Below are positions 21,517 to 33,510 of a stretch of DNA of 64,000 nt, piece after piece (positions within the stretch are counted from its first letter, which is position 1; each line of letters begins with the position of its first letter). A program made the position numbers and the translations under genes. This stretch comes from Amphiduros pacificus (lineage: Eukaryota; Annelida; Polychaeta; Phyllodocida; Hesionidae), in the NCBI GenBank assembly GCA_949316495.1, contig OX439007.1, positions 14,233,479 to 14,297,478 on the forward strand, in the 5' to 3' direction. The notes under the pieces were generated by a model, which was not told the DNA's origin, made no database searches, and saw nothing but the letters and a program-made list of their open reading frames with translations.

Positions 21517-22559
21517 GGGTCATGCCATGTCTTGAGGGGTTGCATACACCATTACCCAAATCAATGTGAAATGATAATGACTTTAATCTTTCACTGCTTA
21601 ACCCTCATGCTGATATACTTTATGACTTTCGTGACTTGATGTAAGCTTTTATGGAATATTCTTTTGGGAATCAGGATATATTAAGTGATTTCTTGAAAAT
21701 AAACCAATATTGATTTTAAACCATGACCTTAGACTGAAAACAAGCGTGTGTTTAAGTTTTCAACAGGAAGCATGTTATGATTATGTATTGTATATCATGA
21801 CACTCACACATGCATATTCATTTAAACAAAATAACAGAGTTTTTATAGTAACCTTACAAATAGGCAATTTCATGTGAAATTTATTTTTATTGAAAATTTT
21901 CCCTCATAACATGTTGAAAGGAAAATAATAATAAAATGAAAAAAATGGCATTATATGAAAATTATTAAATAAAAAAGAATGATATTAATTTCGAAGTAAA
22001 TGTTGGAATACCAGGCAAGGATAGAATTTTCATCCATCCAAAGAAAACAAGAAAGCTGGAAATGCAATTCACATCACAGTCTAAGATGGGTGCTTGCCCA
22101 CTGAGATTTATGTTTGATGAAGAAACAGGATCCCCGTTGTAACGCGTACAACCTCCAATTAAGAGAGGGCAGAAAAGTTTTGACAGTTTTATGGGATTTT
22201 TATTGCCTTTATATTGCGATGTATCGCCACTAATCTTGCGAGAAAATGTTGCGTTCTCTTCGGGCTCTACTGTACATCCAGGCTAGTACTGTACAGATAG
22301 TGTGTTTTGTGACCTTGACCTTTGAACTGTCAGGGGGCTCCGTAAGTCACAGGAGGTGTTGTTTACCAATTGTCAAAATTGGAGCAACACATTTTTGGCC
22401 ATATTTTCACCATTTAGAGAATAAATTGGAAGATAACACTTATCATGATGATAGCTAGTGCCTTTTTTGGCTTTCTTTTGGTGGAAAAATTATTAAAAAT
22501 GGATGAATAGTTATGAAGTTATGAGTACAAACATCCAAGAAGATTTTGCAGAAATTGAC
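21517..22559. other. AT-rich noncoding DNA
   Basis: No gene recognised. At 22309-22328 the sequence TGACCTTGACCTTTGA gives, on the minus strand, two AGGTCA half-sites with no spacing and an extended TCAAGGTCA site of the ERR/SF-1 type. This could be chance. Confidence 0.4.
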
Positions 22560-22815
22560 AAATTAGTTTTATATGTTCTGACGTGTCTATCGCACAAATA
22601 GAACCCCAATATGAAGATTTCATCTTTGTCTTCTATATAAAGTCATTATTTTTAATATTTTCTATGTTTGCAAAAAAATAATTCAATTCTATATGTTTTG
22701 ATGTGCATTTGTCTCAAAGAGAACCCCATTATGAAGATTTCATCCTTGTTTTCTATACAAAATCATTATTTTTTATGTTATATATGTTTGCAAAAAAGAA
22801 AAAAAATCAATTCTG
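22560..22815 (+). repeat. Dispersed repeat of about 125 bp, two tandem copies
   Basis: Two units begin near 22567 and 22690. The consensus runs ATGTTTTGATGTGC, then TC-CAAAGAGAACCCCA-TATGAAGATTTCAT, TTGTTTTCTATA-AAA-TCATTATTTTT and TATGTTTGCAAAAAA. The same unit occurs at 29880-30640 (minus strand) and 32790-33510 (plus strand). Confidence 0.75.
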
Positions 22816-24905
22816 CACAGCCCAACCTTTAAAGGGGAATCCATGCAGCCTTTGATGTCTTCCCATTCAGTGGTGTGAAAAACCCCATATTTTATCAAAG
22901 AGGGTCAAATCATAAGTTTCACTGATAGCAGTTATCAGCATTCACAGTTTTGCCATTCAAAGTCCTTGTGATTTCAGGCCAAACCAGTGATCAAATGTCA
23001 CTTTTTCCAAATCTCGGCCTTTAAGTTAAGCCTTTGAGTCATGTCTTCCCTTTTGACAGAAAGGTTTTGACATGCATAAGATATTTTTCAAATAAATATT
23101 ATACTTTTCCCATAAATGATATATCTTTCACAGCCATAAAATATTTGTCACAACCATAAAATATTTGTCATAACCATAAAATATATGTCAAAACCAAGAC
23201 AGTTATTTCATTGATTCAAATATTAAAATAATCTAATGTTATTCTGAAGTATAATTCTGGCAATAAATTGTACTAAACATCTCCACCCTGTTTCCCAAGC
23301 TGGACAGGTGCCCAACTGGTAACTCATTAGGTGTTAACACGCGATCACAGACCAGCTAAACAAAGCTTGTTGACAACATGTTCAATTGCTGAAGTAGGTT
23401 TTAGCAGACAACTGATAACTGTGCCACAGAAAGTTGTTAAAAGTCATATGACAAGAATTTTTTTAAGTGGGAAATCTTTAGATTTCATACCTCTGAGAAA
23501 CATCTGACAATTTTTTTCTGCAGTCTGATGTTTAGTTTAGCTATAATCTAAGATCTTTGAACCCCCAGGGTAATTAACCTACTCCCTTGACCTAGAACTG
23601 GGTCAGCCTACGTCATTGCGCCCCGCATGCATCTCCTGCACACATATTCCTCCTATGTCTGTACATGTATAACAGCTGATGTCCTTTCTTCTACACTAAT
23701 AACATCCATTGAAAATATGATTAATGGCAAAACTTACGGCTGTAAAATAGAGACCTGCATTTACATCAGCTTCCCATCCCACAATCCCTACTTTAATTGA
23801 AGAAAATAAACAAACATGACTTAACTGAGTATAGTGTCTGAAATATGGCCTGCTCTACTCTTTATCAGTTTCAAGATACTAATTATCTAGCCCTAAACGT
23901 TATGGAATGAAGTTTAAGGGTTTTCAAACTGTAAATGGATCATTGAGATGAGACTTATTTTTAGTTGATATTTCCATATTTTTTTACACTGAAAATTTAT
24001 TTATTTATTTGTTAACCAATGACCAGTAACAATATCAATTGGTTGAATATTATTCATATTCAGTAATGTTGAGCTAAACTTTGCATGACATAACTGAAAA
24101 AAAATGTCTTGAAAGCATTCGACACATTTTTAGATCTGTTTCATTGCTGGAAATTATTTTGACTTCTAAATTTTGAGGTCTGGTTATATATTATTTATGC
24201 ATTGCAGTTGTAATCATTGGCCATTTGAAATGTTTAGTTTGGTATTTTTTTAATGTCTGTCATTGCATGTCAGTGGGTACCCAACTAAATCATACATCAA
24301 TATTTATATACAAACAGACAAAGGAATTTTGAATAAAAATATAAATTCTGTAAAAATGATACTAAACTTTGAGATTTCAACATTTCTTTCTCAACAAGGA
24401 AATGACTTTGACCATAACATTATGATAAAGAATAGTTCAGTCAGTCCCTTGAGGGATCTGAATAATCTCAATAGGCAGATGTAAGTTTGCCAAACTCAAC
24501 TGGGTGGCTGTCTGTATTCCTGTCTTCCCCATCACCACAGGCAGAATCCAAGTGTCTATGATGTGAAACATGATCTGACCTACTATCCACATGTGCTAAT
24601 TAGGCCACCAGTGGTTCAAAGATGTTATCAACACTCTTGTTATTACTTATAAATTACAATCACTACAAGACTTTCACTGGCTTGGAGTGGTTTGTTTTGA
24701 ACATGAAGGGCGAACATGCGTCACTTCCGGCAAAATCTCAGCAGCCCTGATTTGACCCACATAAAAAGGGGCGTGTCCAGCAAATCACTTTGATCCACTA
24801 TAATTCTGTACTCCATTTATAAAACTGTGTAAAACATGTTGAAATGCAATGTCCATGTATTGTAATATATTATGGCACAATATAAACACTTTCACAATTT
24901 TCTTG
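22816..24905. other. AT-rich noncoding DNA with a small 22-bp array
   Basis: At 23079-23200 the motif CATAAAATATTTGTCA-AAC occurs about three to four times in tandem. No gene, RNA or mobile element was recognised in the rest. Confidence 0.45.
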
Positions 24906-24914
24906 TCATGTGAC

Positions 24915-25024
24915 TTTTAACAGGGAATATTTTGGGTAATAATAAAAGCACTGTTTAGGGTGTAAACATTCATGTTATGTGAAGAAAATTTGCCTGAAAG
25001 TCAGGTTTCATGAATGCTTTACAG
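24915..25024 (+). repeat. Unclassified dispersed repeat, copy 1
   Basis: The block from TTAACAGGGAATATTTTGGG through AAAGCACTGT and AAACATTCATGTTATGT to TCAGGTTTCATGAATGCTTT matches the reverse complement of 63886-64000 over about 105 bp, with small indels. Confidence 0.75.
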
Positions 25025-25039
25025 GTTAATTTGTTGTCG

Positions 25040-25182
25040 TCGTAATCTATGACTGGTTGGGTTGTCATGTCAAGGCCATGGGAGAAGGCAATTCAGTGAG
25101 GCAGCACTATATCTGCTACAAGTAGGTCTCATCATGAAAGGACTGAAACAATGATGAAAGTGATGTAAAACCTCAATTCTAG
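25040..25182 (+). mobile_element. SINE family 1, 3' fragment
   Basis: Contains the body from TGACTGGTTGGGTTGTCATG through GCAGCACTATATCTGC to GTGATGTAAAACC. The tRNA-like head is missing. Confidence 0.85.
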
Positions 25183-25489
25183 GTAAATTCACACAAAAAG
25201 TCAAAGCAAATGTTCACTATTCTGAACACAATTTCCTTATACACCAATTCACTGGGAAGTCAAATTCTTACACACATTCATAAAAGGACATTTTCAGTAA
25301 CTCAGACCCATGTTACTACAGAAAATGACATTGGGAATGAAAACATTTTTACATGAAAAAGATGGAACATTTCTACATGAATAAGATGGTCTCCACTGGT
25401 TGCTTTCATGGTCAACGAAATCTCATTTCCAGGCCTTTTTTTGCCTAGTTAGTTATGGACTACTCAGCCACCTTCCATCCCTGTGATAC

Positions 25490-26150
25490 ATCAGCATATC
25501 ACATTTATACCCTGGCTGAAATCAGACCAAAACTTTTTCTTCTTAGTCATTGCCAAATGTAAGTTTCATGAGATCATGTTTTTAAAAAATATAATTTGAA
25601 TAAAAGTTAAGCCAAAATCATGAATAACAGACAATTTAGTCACTCCCAGTCTCTCTCATACAATAGGAATGCGTGTAAGAATAATCTATTGGTACATAGA
25701 CATATAGACATAGACATATTTATTGGAAAGAAATAGAAAAAATAAGGACTATGCAATATAAACGATTGGGTGCATATGCAATCAAGAATCAGGAATCGAT
25801 TTGATAAATTTGAAACAGATCACAGTTATATTTTCAACTTACAAAAAACATTTAAATTTGATATTGAAATTTGAATATCAACATCACCATAACACAATTA
25901 ATACTCAGAACATTTCTGCCGACACTATCATCCAGGATCAGTGAATGGTTAACATATAAGAATCTCTAATATATATGCAAAATGCTCTCAGACACCTTCT
26001 CTCAGACACCTTCATATCATTCTCAGACACCTTCATATCACATTTATACCCTCGCTGAAATCAGACCAAAACATAATTTTCTTAGTCATTGCCTAATGTT
26101 TAGTTTCATAGGATCATGGTTGTTTTTAGATTTAATTTGACTCTTTTTAG
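25490..26150. repeat. Direct duplication, about 115 bp, spaced 540 bp
   Basis: The block at 25493-25605 (TATCACATTTATACCC-GGCTGAAATCAGACCAAAAC to CATGAGATCATG) recurs at 26036-26135. The second copy is preceded by three short tandem repeats of CTCAGACACCTTCATATCA (about 25985-26035). Confidence 0.7.
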
Positions 26151-26279
26151 TAATACAAACAGTATACCAATGTTGTATCGGGTATGCTTTACACTACTAG
26201 ATCTCAAATGAAAAATATTATGAATAATTATGCAATAATACTGTTTTTACATCTAATGTGCAGAAATCTGTATGTGATA

Positions 26280-26352
26280 ACTATTCAATATTTAAATACC
26301 AATTGTGTTTCTGAGAATACCAATTGTATTTCTGATAATACCTATTGTATTT
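26280..26352. repeat. Short minisatellite, 21-bp unit, three copies
   Basis: The unit is close to AATACCAATTGTATTTCTGA. It keeps the surrounding plus-strand frame open by length alone. Confidence 0.75.
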
Positions 26353-26839
26353 CTAAAACCAACGTATTGGCTGTAAAAGTAATGTTTCCCAATTCACTTG
26401 GTAACCCAATTGTTCATTGAAATGTCAAGAATAGGTGATATAGAAAACATATTCATATACAGGCTAAGAAATGAGAACTCTGGACTCTGGATCTTAACTG
26501 TAAGAAGTAACCTCAGAACATTAGCAAATTATTTTACAGCAATATTTACTCCACCTAAATTAACATTGATTTCAGACAGGGTATATTGCTGTCAAATCTA
26601 CATCAGTATGAATCTGTTATCTGTATAACAACTATTTACAGTGTAATCATAAGTATTCTCAAATATCGCTTTATACCCCTCCAATATCATGATGAAAGCA
26701 GGAATTTGTTAAAATATGTAACAACACTGACGAACTATTACAATATGTGACTATTATAATATTGTGTATTCCACATGTATTTCTGTGTTTAACATTAATG
26801 TTCTGTTGTTCTAGTGAAGGTGAACAATTTTGTCAATCA

Positions 26840-27043
26840 GTTGTCTCTTGCTGGTTTATCCTTCTAACTCACATTATGAGAGAATTGATAAAAGTTTCTG
26901 TAAGGGAATAATGATCAACGAGCCTACAGTCACATATTCTTCAGTCTCCTCTTTTAAGAGTAGGCTGAAAACTCATCTCTTCAGGATGCATGTCCTGAAC
27001 TCAGCGCTATGAACAGACTTGTCTGGTATCAGCGCTATACAAA

Positions 27044-27083
<40 letters not shown>
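26840..27083 (+). mobile_element. L2/CR1-like LINE, 3' end fragment
   Basis: Translated in one frame this gives the usual C-terminal ending of such LINEs (SSFKSRLKTHLFR). A 3' UTR follows with two GCGCTAT boxes (AGCGCTATGAACAGAC and CAGCGCTATACAAATTT) and a (TTA)n tail. The same 3' terminus occurs at 39133-39180, and a cousin ends at 9146-9190. Confidence 0.85.
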
Positions 27084-27084
<1 letters not shown>

Positions 27085-27828
27085 TGAATAAAACGTTAGA
27101 TATTGTAATAGCATTTGCTAATCATACGCGTTCAGTGAAGATTCAGTGGTTGAATTGCTATTGGGATAAGACACAATTTAAATTTGAAAATGTTTTGATA
27201 AGGATATTGACATTTATGAAAATAAAATTAGATATGTAGATAGCCACACCCTAATTATTGACAAAACTGTCAATACAAGAAAAAAAAGGTAATGTTACAG
27301 ATAAATTATATGATGTTAAAAGTTTCTGCACAGATCCCTTTCCTATCTACTTATGTCTATTGTCTTCTGGCAAATGACGATTTCGTTAACTTGATAAATA
27401 TTTGATAAATTGATAAAATTAGATTAAAGCCTGTTCGATAAAAATATCATTAGGAGTGATCATTGGCTTGATATAACTGGTTTACAAAATATTCAACTCA
27501 CATTGAGTGGTTAGTTTTAACTTACTAAACTTAGATCATGCTCAAATATTGATGAAAGCTCGCCTAATATATAAATGATTTGATTACTTCCTGCCAATTA
27601 CTATTAACAATATCATTAATAGATTTGAAATGATGGCTTTCATCCCTGGCTCATTACCCCTGGCAATTATTTGACTGCACCTTTGAAAAAAACTAGAGAA
27701 CAATATTTCTAATTAATTGAGAATTTGATTGTTGAATAACTGATTTTTCATTTTGGGTTTTTTAAAACAAAACGTTCCAGAGTACGAAAACTGTTTTAGT
27801 GACAGTATTTTTTCTGTTTTAATCTGGA
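27084..27828. other. AT-rich noncoding DNA
   Basis: No recognisable feature. Confidence 0.4.
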
Positions 27829-27935
27829 TAAGGGTAGAATTCTACTATTAGTTTTCCTTGATCTTTCTGCCGCATTTAATATATGAAATCCTTTTGTATA
27901 GATTTGTATAGATGTGAAAAGATGTGGAATTGGGA
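27829..27935 (+). mobile_element. LINE reverse transcriptase fragment, decayed
   Basis: Encodes LLLVFLDLSAAFN, then after a stop a KRCGIGKG-like piece. Both match, in the same order, the RT of the LINE at 7970-8060 (LLDLSAAFDTIDH, then KRCGITG). Confidence 0.65.
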
Positions 27936-27989
27936 AGGGCTTTTTATGTTAATACTAATGGCGTTTTCAACACTATATCAGTTCAGATA

Positions 27990-28100
27990 AAAGGTCTATC
28001 AGGTCCAAAAGGTCTATCAGGTCCAAAGGGTCTATCAGGTCCAAAAGGTCTATCAGGTCCAAAAGGTCTATCAGGTCCAAAATGTCTATCAGGTCAGATA
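27990..28100. repeat. Minisatellite, 18-bp unit, six copies
   Basis: The unit GGTCTATCAGGTCCAAAA is almost perfectly repeated. The frame reads GLSGPK on the plus strand and DLLDLI on the minus strand. It looks collagen-like but is only the array. Confidence 0.9.
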
Positions 28101-28980
28101 AAAGTCTGTCTTGGGGACTCAATCCCCCATTCTTTTTTGAAGAGTCACTGAGGATCATTTCTTTGGGGATCACATGGACATGATAAAAGAAACCTTGGCA
28201 TTGGATAACCAGTCATGGAGTATTGTTACCCACTATTTGTGAGTATCCGTCGTTGGGGGACGTGGACGGGGGATCAATACTTTACCAAATAGATAGATAC
28301 TCTAACCTGTTCTACTCTACTGTACTGTACTGTACCATAAGCATAGCTCGCTAACTCGCTGGCTGTGAGTTGGGGCACGGATCCTAGCTACCATGTTATA
28401 CCCTCATATGGATGACGGGCAATAAGGACTGCAGACACAGGATATACACAGTGCAATAGTTACCTTTATTCAGTCAATCTTCAACAAAACTTACACGATC
28501 TTCCATAAAACCTTCACAAATTCAAATAATCAAGCAATAAAGGTGCAAATTCTAATTCTTCGCAGCAGAATATACCTGTTAATAAGTTAATAAGTCTGAC
28601 AAAAAGGAAACCAGAGATCCAGGAAAAAAATAAAATATAAAGAGCAAAATCATTAGACATGATGAATACAAATGATACTCCTGATATAAGATGATTAGAT
28701 GATTATGTTTGACCACATTGTATTATTACTCATTATTTTAAATATGGCTATCAGCAATATTATACAATGGAATTGTAGATGATTTGAGGCACTAAGTTCT
28801 ATTTATTTTACCTTTAACTTGATCTTTGATTTCTTTTTTGTCTGATTTATGTCAATGCTATTGATACTTGTATTATTGGATGATGTAGAGGGAGTTTGTG
28901 AAGAGGGTTTAGTGGATGTTGCTGTTGGTTGAGTTATTACTGGGATAGTGGATGTCGGATTCTGAGTAGATGTTGCTGAT
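28101..28980. other. Noncoding DNA, possible unclassified element end
   Basis: A GC-richer stretch at 28220-28460 (GGGGGACGTGGACGGGGG, then CTACTGTACTGTACTG) sits in AT-rich DNA. It resembles a terminal region of a mobile element, but no partner was found in the window. Confidence 0.3.
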
Positions 28981-29098
28981 TTGTTTGTTTGTTTGGGGTT
29001 TTACATCACTTTCAACATTATTTCAGTCATTTCGTGATGAGACTTACTCGTAACAGATATAGTGCTGCCTCACTGAATTGTCATGTTGCAGGTCCTTA
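28981..29098 (-). mobile_element. SINE family 1, 3' fragment
   Basis: Tail TTTGTTTGTTTGGGGTTTTACATCAC plus the body to TCATGTTGCAGGTCCTTA. It joins a LINE fragment directly at 29099. Confidence 0.88.
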
Positions 29099-29335
29099 TA
29101 GATTACAATAATGGGCTGAAAACAATGGATTTCAGTTTTCTTTGAAAAAAAACCTGTATGTATGCGCTAAAAGGTGGAAGGCTCACCCAGATCCTGATCT
29201 GCACCTTGGCCAAACTCGCATCCCTGTTGTTAAAGAAACCAAGTTTCTTGGACACATATTTGATAGGAAACTATCTTTTATCCCTCACATGATGTGTACT
29301 CCCCTTAAGAGAAATCAAGCACTTTCCCAATAAAC
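29099..29335 (+). mobile_element. I-type LINE, RT 3' portion, fragment
   Basis: In one frame it reads NNGFQFSLKKNLYVC (after repair-free reading of 29117-29160), then HPDPDLHLGQTRIPVVKETKFLGHIFDRKLSF. This is the region after the YADD motif in I/Jockey-type LINEs. It would continue directly into the fragment at 31395. Confidence 0.75.
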
Positions 29336-29784
29336 ATTCGGCGATTTTTATTTCTGTTATGAGTAAACTCATTGAGTACATATCGACACATTAACTCCCA
29401 ATGAAACTAACATCCTACCGGACTACTTTCCACATGATTTCTCCAGAAAAATGTGCACCACTCCAGAAAAATGTGCATGGACATTATATGACACACCTCA
29501 TATCCAATATAACAGACCACATGCTAACCTATATACCTACCTACAGAGAATCAACTAGAAAATGGTTAGATTTAAATGAGAGATAGATATCTGTTTCTTT
29601 TGATCTATTTCCATTACTATTGATATCATCTTAGACAAACATATTTTTGGAAAATTTTACTCTACAAATTTAACTTTGGCTGTTGTGTGAAATAACTGAA
29701 TATCCCTTTATAAAATAACTTGACAAAGTGATAAAGATCATGACTATTTGTGTGATGTATCAGTGAGAAGGTCAAATCACACTG

Positions 29785-29860
29785 TCCAACATGTCTCAGT
29801 GGGTAAGACATCTGTCTCCCATGCTTAAGGTCTGGGGTTTGATTCCTACCAGGAACATTT
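29785..29860 (+). other. tRNA-like sequence (SINE head or tRNA pseudogene)
   Basis: A-box-like TGTCTCAGTGGGTAAGAC and B-box-like GGTTTGATTCC are spaced as in a tRNA and followed by a T-run. A more decayed relative lies at 30170-30245 (AGGGTTTGAATCC). A similar tRNA-like head occurs at 57726. Confidence 0.5.
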
Positions 29861-29879
29861 TTTTTTATTCATGCTGAAA

Positions 29880-30640
29880 CTGAAATCTACATTTTGAAGT
29901 TTTATTTTCGCAACATGCACATTAGAACATATAGAATTGAAATATTTTTTGTTTTGATAGAAATTATAAAAAGTATTGAATTTATACAATTAACAAAGGT
30001 GAAATCTTCAAGTTGGGATCTTTTTAGAGCAAAATGAAAGTCAGAAGACTTAAAATGTGTTTTTTCTTTTTTTCTTTCTTTTTTTGCAAATGGAGAAAAT
30101 ACAAACAAAATTAAATAAAAGGTATTCATTAGCAAAGAAATAGAACAATTTCAATTTTCATACAATGCCTTGACCCAAGTTTTCAGAGGATGTCTGTATT
30201 CTATGCTAAAGATCTAGGGTTTGAATCCTGGTTGCGAAAAGTATTATTTTCATACTGAAGGTGAAATCTTAATATTGGGGTTCTGTTTGAGTGATATGTA
30301 CTTCATAAAACATAAATTGATTTGTCTATTGCAAATGCAGAAGAATAGAAAATAATAAAAATGACTTGATACCAAAAACAAGATGAAAGTAATTTGCATA
30401 TCAGAAGAATATAATTTTTATTATTTTATTTTGCAAACATAGACAATATGAACAATACTGACTTTATATAGTAAACAAATATAAAATATTCATACTGGGG
30501 TAATATTTGAACAATATGTATATGAGAACATGTGGAATTGAATATGTTTTTTTGCCAACATAGAAATAAAATAAATAGCAATTTTATGCAGAAAAAAAAT
30601 GAAATCTTCAAATTCCAATTTTATTTTAGTTCAGACAAAA
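29880..30640 (-). repeat. Dispersed repeat of about 125 bp, minus-strand tandem copies, diverged
   Basis: Repeated landmarks are TGAAATCTTCA-A-TTGGG, then GAACATATAGAATTGAA, then TTTTGCAAA-ATAGA. They are the reverse complement of the units at 22560-22815. Roughly four degenerate units are present, with gaps. Confidence 0.65.
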
Positions 30641-31394
30641 AAAGAATTATAACATGGATGCAATTTCAAGATTTTATAGACTTTAAACTTCGAGAAAGTT
30701 CATCATGAGTACAAACCTTGAGCATCTATGAATATAGTGCAATGCAATAGTTCCAAATGTTTCAGCACTATCATGTGTCTCACAGTTCTGATGATATGCT
30801 TTGACCTTTTCTCATGGCACGATTGCTCATTCAACATTTAGCCCAGATCCACATTTAAAAATAAACATGGACTGTACCTATCCAAGGTGTTGTTACAATT
30901 CATCAACCCTTAAAACATACCTGCAAACAATGCTCATTCTTAAATATATTCAATCAGATTGGTATATTACATATTCCAAAACAATATTCAAGATCTTTAA
31001 AATGTGGAGTTGTCCAGTGAGATCAGTCAACAATGCATATGCTCATATGTGCAAAGATTACCTCTTGGAAATGGTGTCAATGCCTCTAAAATAGTTCTCT
31101 AGTTTCATAGTTGTTTAAACACTATTAACAATAAAGAATTAGAATTTCTATATTTGAAATATGTTCAATCATTATTTTAATTGTCAAATAAATCCACAAT
31201 TTGATTAAAGAAACATGTGTAGTAATAAGGCTCAGATGTGTGTTCAGTGATTTGCCCACTATTTTTGACATGTGAAAGAGCAAGCAATTGTTCCTAGCGG
31301 GACGCCAGCTCATATTTTTAATATCTACCGCTAGTACCCTTACCTGAGACTTTCTTTTTGTCCGGTATGTTGCCTCTAGGGAAAAACACATAAT
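30641..31394. other. AT-rich DNA separating two LINE fragments
   Basis: A 97-codon plus-strand frame (30801-31094) has no recognised domain and ordinary AT-rich composition. I do not call it a gene. Confidence 0.35.
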
Positions 31395-32370
31395 GATATT
31401 AAATATGTAAAAAAGAAATGCCAGAAGTCATTAGATTTATTATGAGTTCTCGCCCATACCTATTGGGGAGGGGACCGTAATGTTTTATTACAATCATACA
31501 GAGCACTGGTATGTTCCAAACTTGATTATGGGTGTATAGTACATGGGTCAGCACTTCCATCGTATATTAAAATGCAAGATCCTGTTTAAAATCAAGGTTT
31601 AAGACTATGCCTTGGCACATTTCATACATCGCCTGCAGATAGCTTGGCAGTTGAAGCAGATGAGCTGCCTCTTGATTTAAGAAGAGAAAAACTTGCGCTT
31701 CAGTGTGCTGTAAAAATTACTGCTTGTTCAGATAATCCTGCACATGATACCTTATTTAATCCAAATTATGTTGACCTTTTTGAAAATAAACCTAATACAA
31801 TACCAACTTTTGGCATTCACATTAAAGAATCTTTACAATCTTTAGATATAAATCCAAATCAAATAGCCAAATCTCAATATCCAGAAACACCTCCATGGAG
31901 CTATGCAACTTTAAATATTAATGTAGCCATGTCAGAATTAAAGAAATACTCAACCGATCCATCCCTTTATATAAATAGATATAGTGAAATAAAATCTATC
32001 TTCACTGGATATCAGTGTATATACACTGATGGATCATTTGATGATGACAAGGCTGATGCAGCTGCTGTTAGGGCAATCATATTTATTCAGAAGAATTAAC
32101 TGAAGAGAAGAGTCTGTTTTAACGCTTATAAGAATTGGACATAGTCATTTGACTCATTGCTATCTTCTTAAAGGTGAAGATCAGCCTCAGTGTATTGGAT
32201 GTCAAAGAGCTATGAATTTTAAACATATTTTAATTGAATGTATCGATTTTGATATAACTAGGACTCGATATTTTAATGTGCAGGATTTTCATTCGTTATT
32301 TGATACTGAAGATACTTCTGTAATAGTATCGTTTTTTAACCAAATAGGACTTTATAACCATTTTTAAGTG
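31395..32370 (+). mobile_element. I-type LINE 3' portion with RNase H remnant
   Basis: In order: a post-RT region (KCQKSLDLL, then SYRALVCSKLDYGCIVHGSA), a LGTFHTSPADSLAVEADELPL box, an open frame of 151 codons (31644-32099) ending in the start of RNase H (CIYTDGSFDDD), and a C-terminal zinc-knuckle-like tail (RIGHSHLTHCYLLKGEDQPQC-x2-C with H and C downstream). The stretch from the middle of RNase H to the knuckle is missing, so this copy has an internal deletion. The RNase H domain points to the I group. Confidence 0.8.
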
Positions 32371-32789
32371 TGGAGCTCTTGTTTACATAGGTCATTGACC
32401 TATTTATCAAGAACCACGAAAGATCAAATGGTATTTAAAGTCTTTTAAATTTAATTTAATTACACAAATTTATTTTGTCTACAACTGATATATGGAAAGG
32501 ATTTTGTTGATTTTCTGTGTTGGAAAGATTATTTACATATCATATTGATTTTATAAATCACATATCTAGTCAAAACTATATATCTAGTCATTCATTCATT
32601 CAGAGTTCTTAATTGCTTTTATATATAAAATTAATTATACAAATGGGAAGAAATATCCAATTAGATTAAATTGGTGAGGTGGACATTTTAATTCTAATAA
32701 AGTAAAAGATTTTGGCATAATTTGTGTTCAAATATGTGCATCAGAAACTAGATTGGTCAAATGTGTAAAAAAGGATTCTTTTATTTGAG
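32371..32789. other. AT-rich noncoding DNA
   Basis: No feature recognised, apart from a short duplication of TATATCTAGTCA near 32560-32590. Confidence 0.4.
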
Positions 32790-33510
32790 GAATTATTTTG
32801 TTATATAAAAAAATCAGGAGCTGAAATATAAAAGATAGTGCTTTGACCATTTTGTGATTTTCGCAGATGTTTTCTTTTGTTTTTATCCTATGTTCTATGT
32901 GTGCAAAAAAAGTATTTGAATTCCAAATGTTCTGATGTGCTTATTGCTCAAAGAAAACCCAGGCCACGGGCCGTGGCACAGTTGGTTAGAGCGCCAGCTT
33001 ATTAGCACCAGTTCCTCTGTGGTGATCCAAAGGTTGTGGGGTTCGAACCCCGGCCGTGAACTCATGATACAATTTCCCACATGAGCTGAGGCCCGTGCCT
33101 GAAGGGTTAACCCGTTGTCCTTGTAAATCTGTGACCGGGTGGGTTGTCATGTCAAGGACCTGCGACATGACAATTCAGTGAGGCAGCACTATATCTGCTA
33201 CAAGTAGGTCTCATCACGAAATGACTGAAATAATGTTGAAAGTGATGTAAAGCCCCAAACAAACAAACAAACAAACAAAGAAAACCCAAAATGAATATTT
33301 CATATTAGTTTTCTACATAAAGTCATTATCTTTTATATTTGAACGTTTTAATAAAAACCAATTCAATTCTACATGTCCTAATGTGAATAACGCTGAGATA
33401 TATTCCAATATGAAGATATCACATTTGTTTTCTGTACAGTCATTATAATTATTAATAACTTCTTCATTTGCAAAAAAAAGTAATTCTAAATGTTTTAATG
33501 TGTTTATTGT
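32790..33510 (+). repeat. Dispersed repeat of about 125 bp, tandem copies split by a SINE
   Basis: Units like those at 22560-22815 run from about 32860 to 33500 and are interrupted by the SINE at 32962-33275. Landmarks are AAATGTTCTGATGTGC, TATTGCTCAAAGA, ATATTTCAT and TTTTCTACATAAAGTCATTAT. Confidence 0.75.
32962..33275 (+). mobile_element. tRNA-derived SINE (family 1), full length
   Basis: Complete head with A box (GTGGCACAGTTGGTTAGAG) and B box (GGTTCGAACCCC), a full body, and a (CAAA)n tail. It is flanked by a perfect 13-bp target-site duplication CAAAGAAAACCCA at 32949-32961 and 33276-33288. It inserted into an existing tandem repeat, so it is younger than that array. Confidence 0.93.

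Noticed and set aside
22309-22328. Nuclear-receptor response element
   Set aside because: The two half-sites look good, but there is no nearby gene and such words occur by chance. It is mentioned only inside the noncoding entry.
29785-29860. Functional tRNA gene
   Set aside because: The A- and B-box-like words are present, but the acceptor and anticodon arms do not pair well and a related decayed copy lies at 30170. It is more likely a SINE head.
32964-33060. Genuine tRNA gene at the SINE head
   Set aside because: It is followed by the common SINE body and flanked by the target-site duplication, so it is a retroposed tRNA-like promoter.
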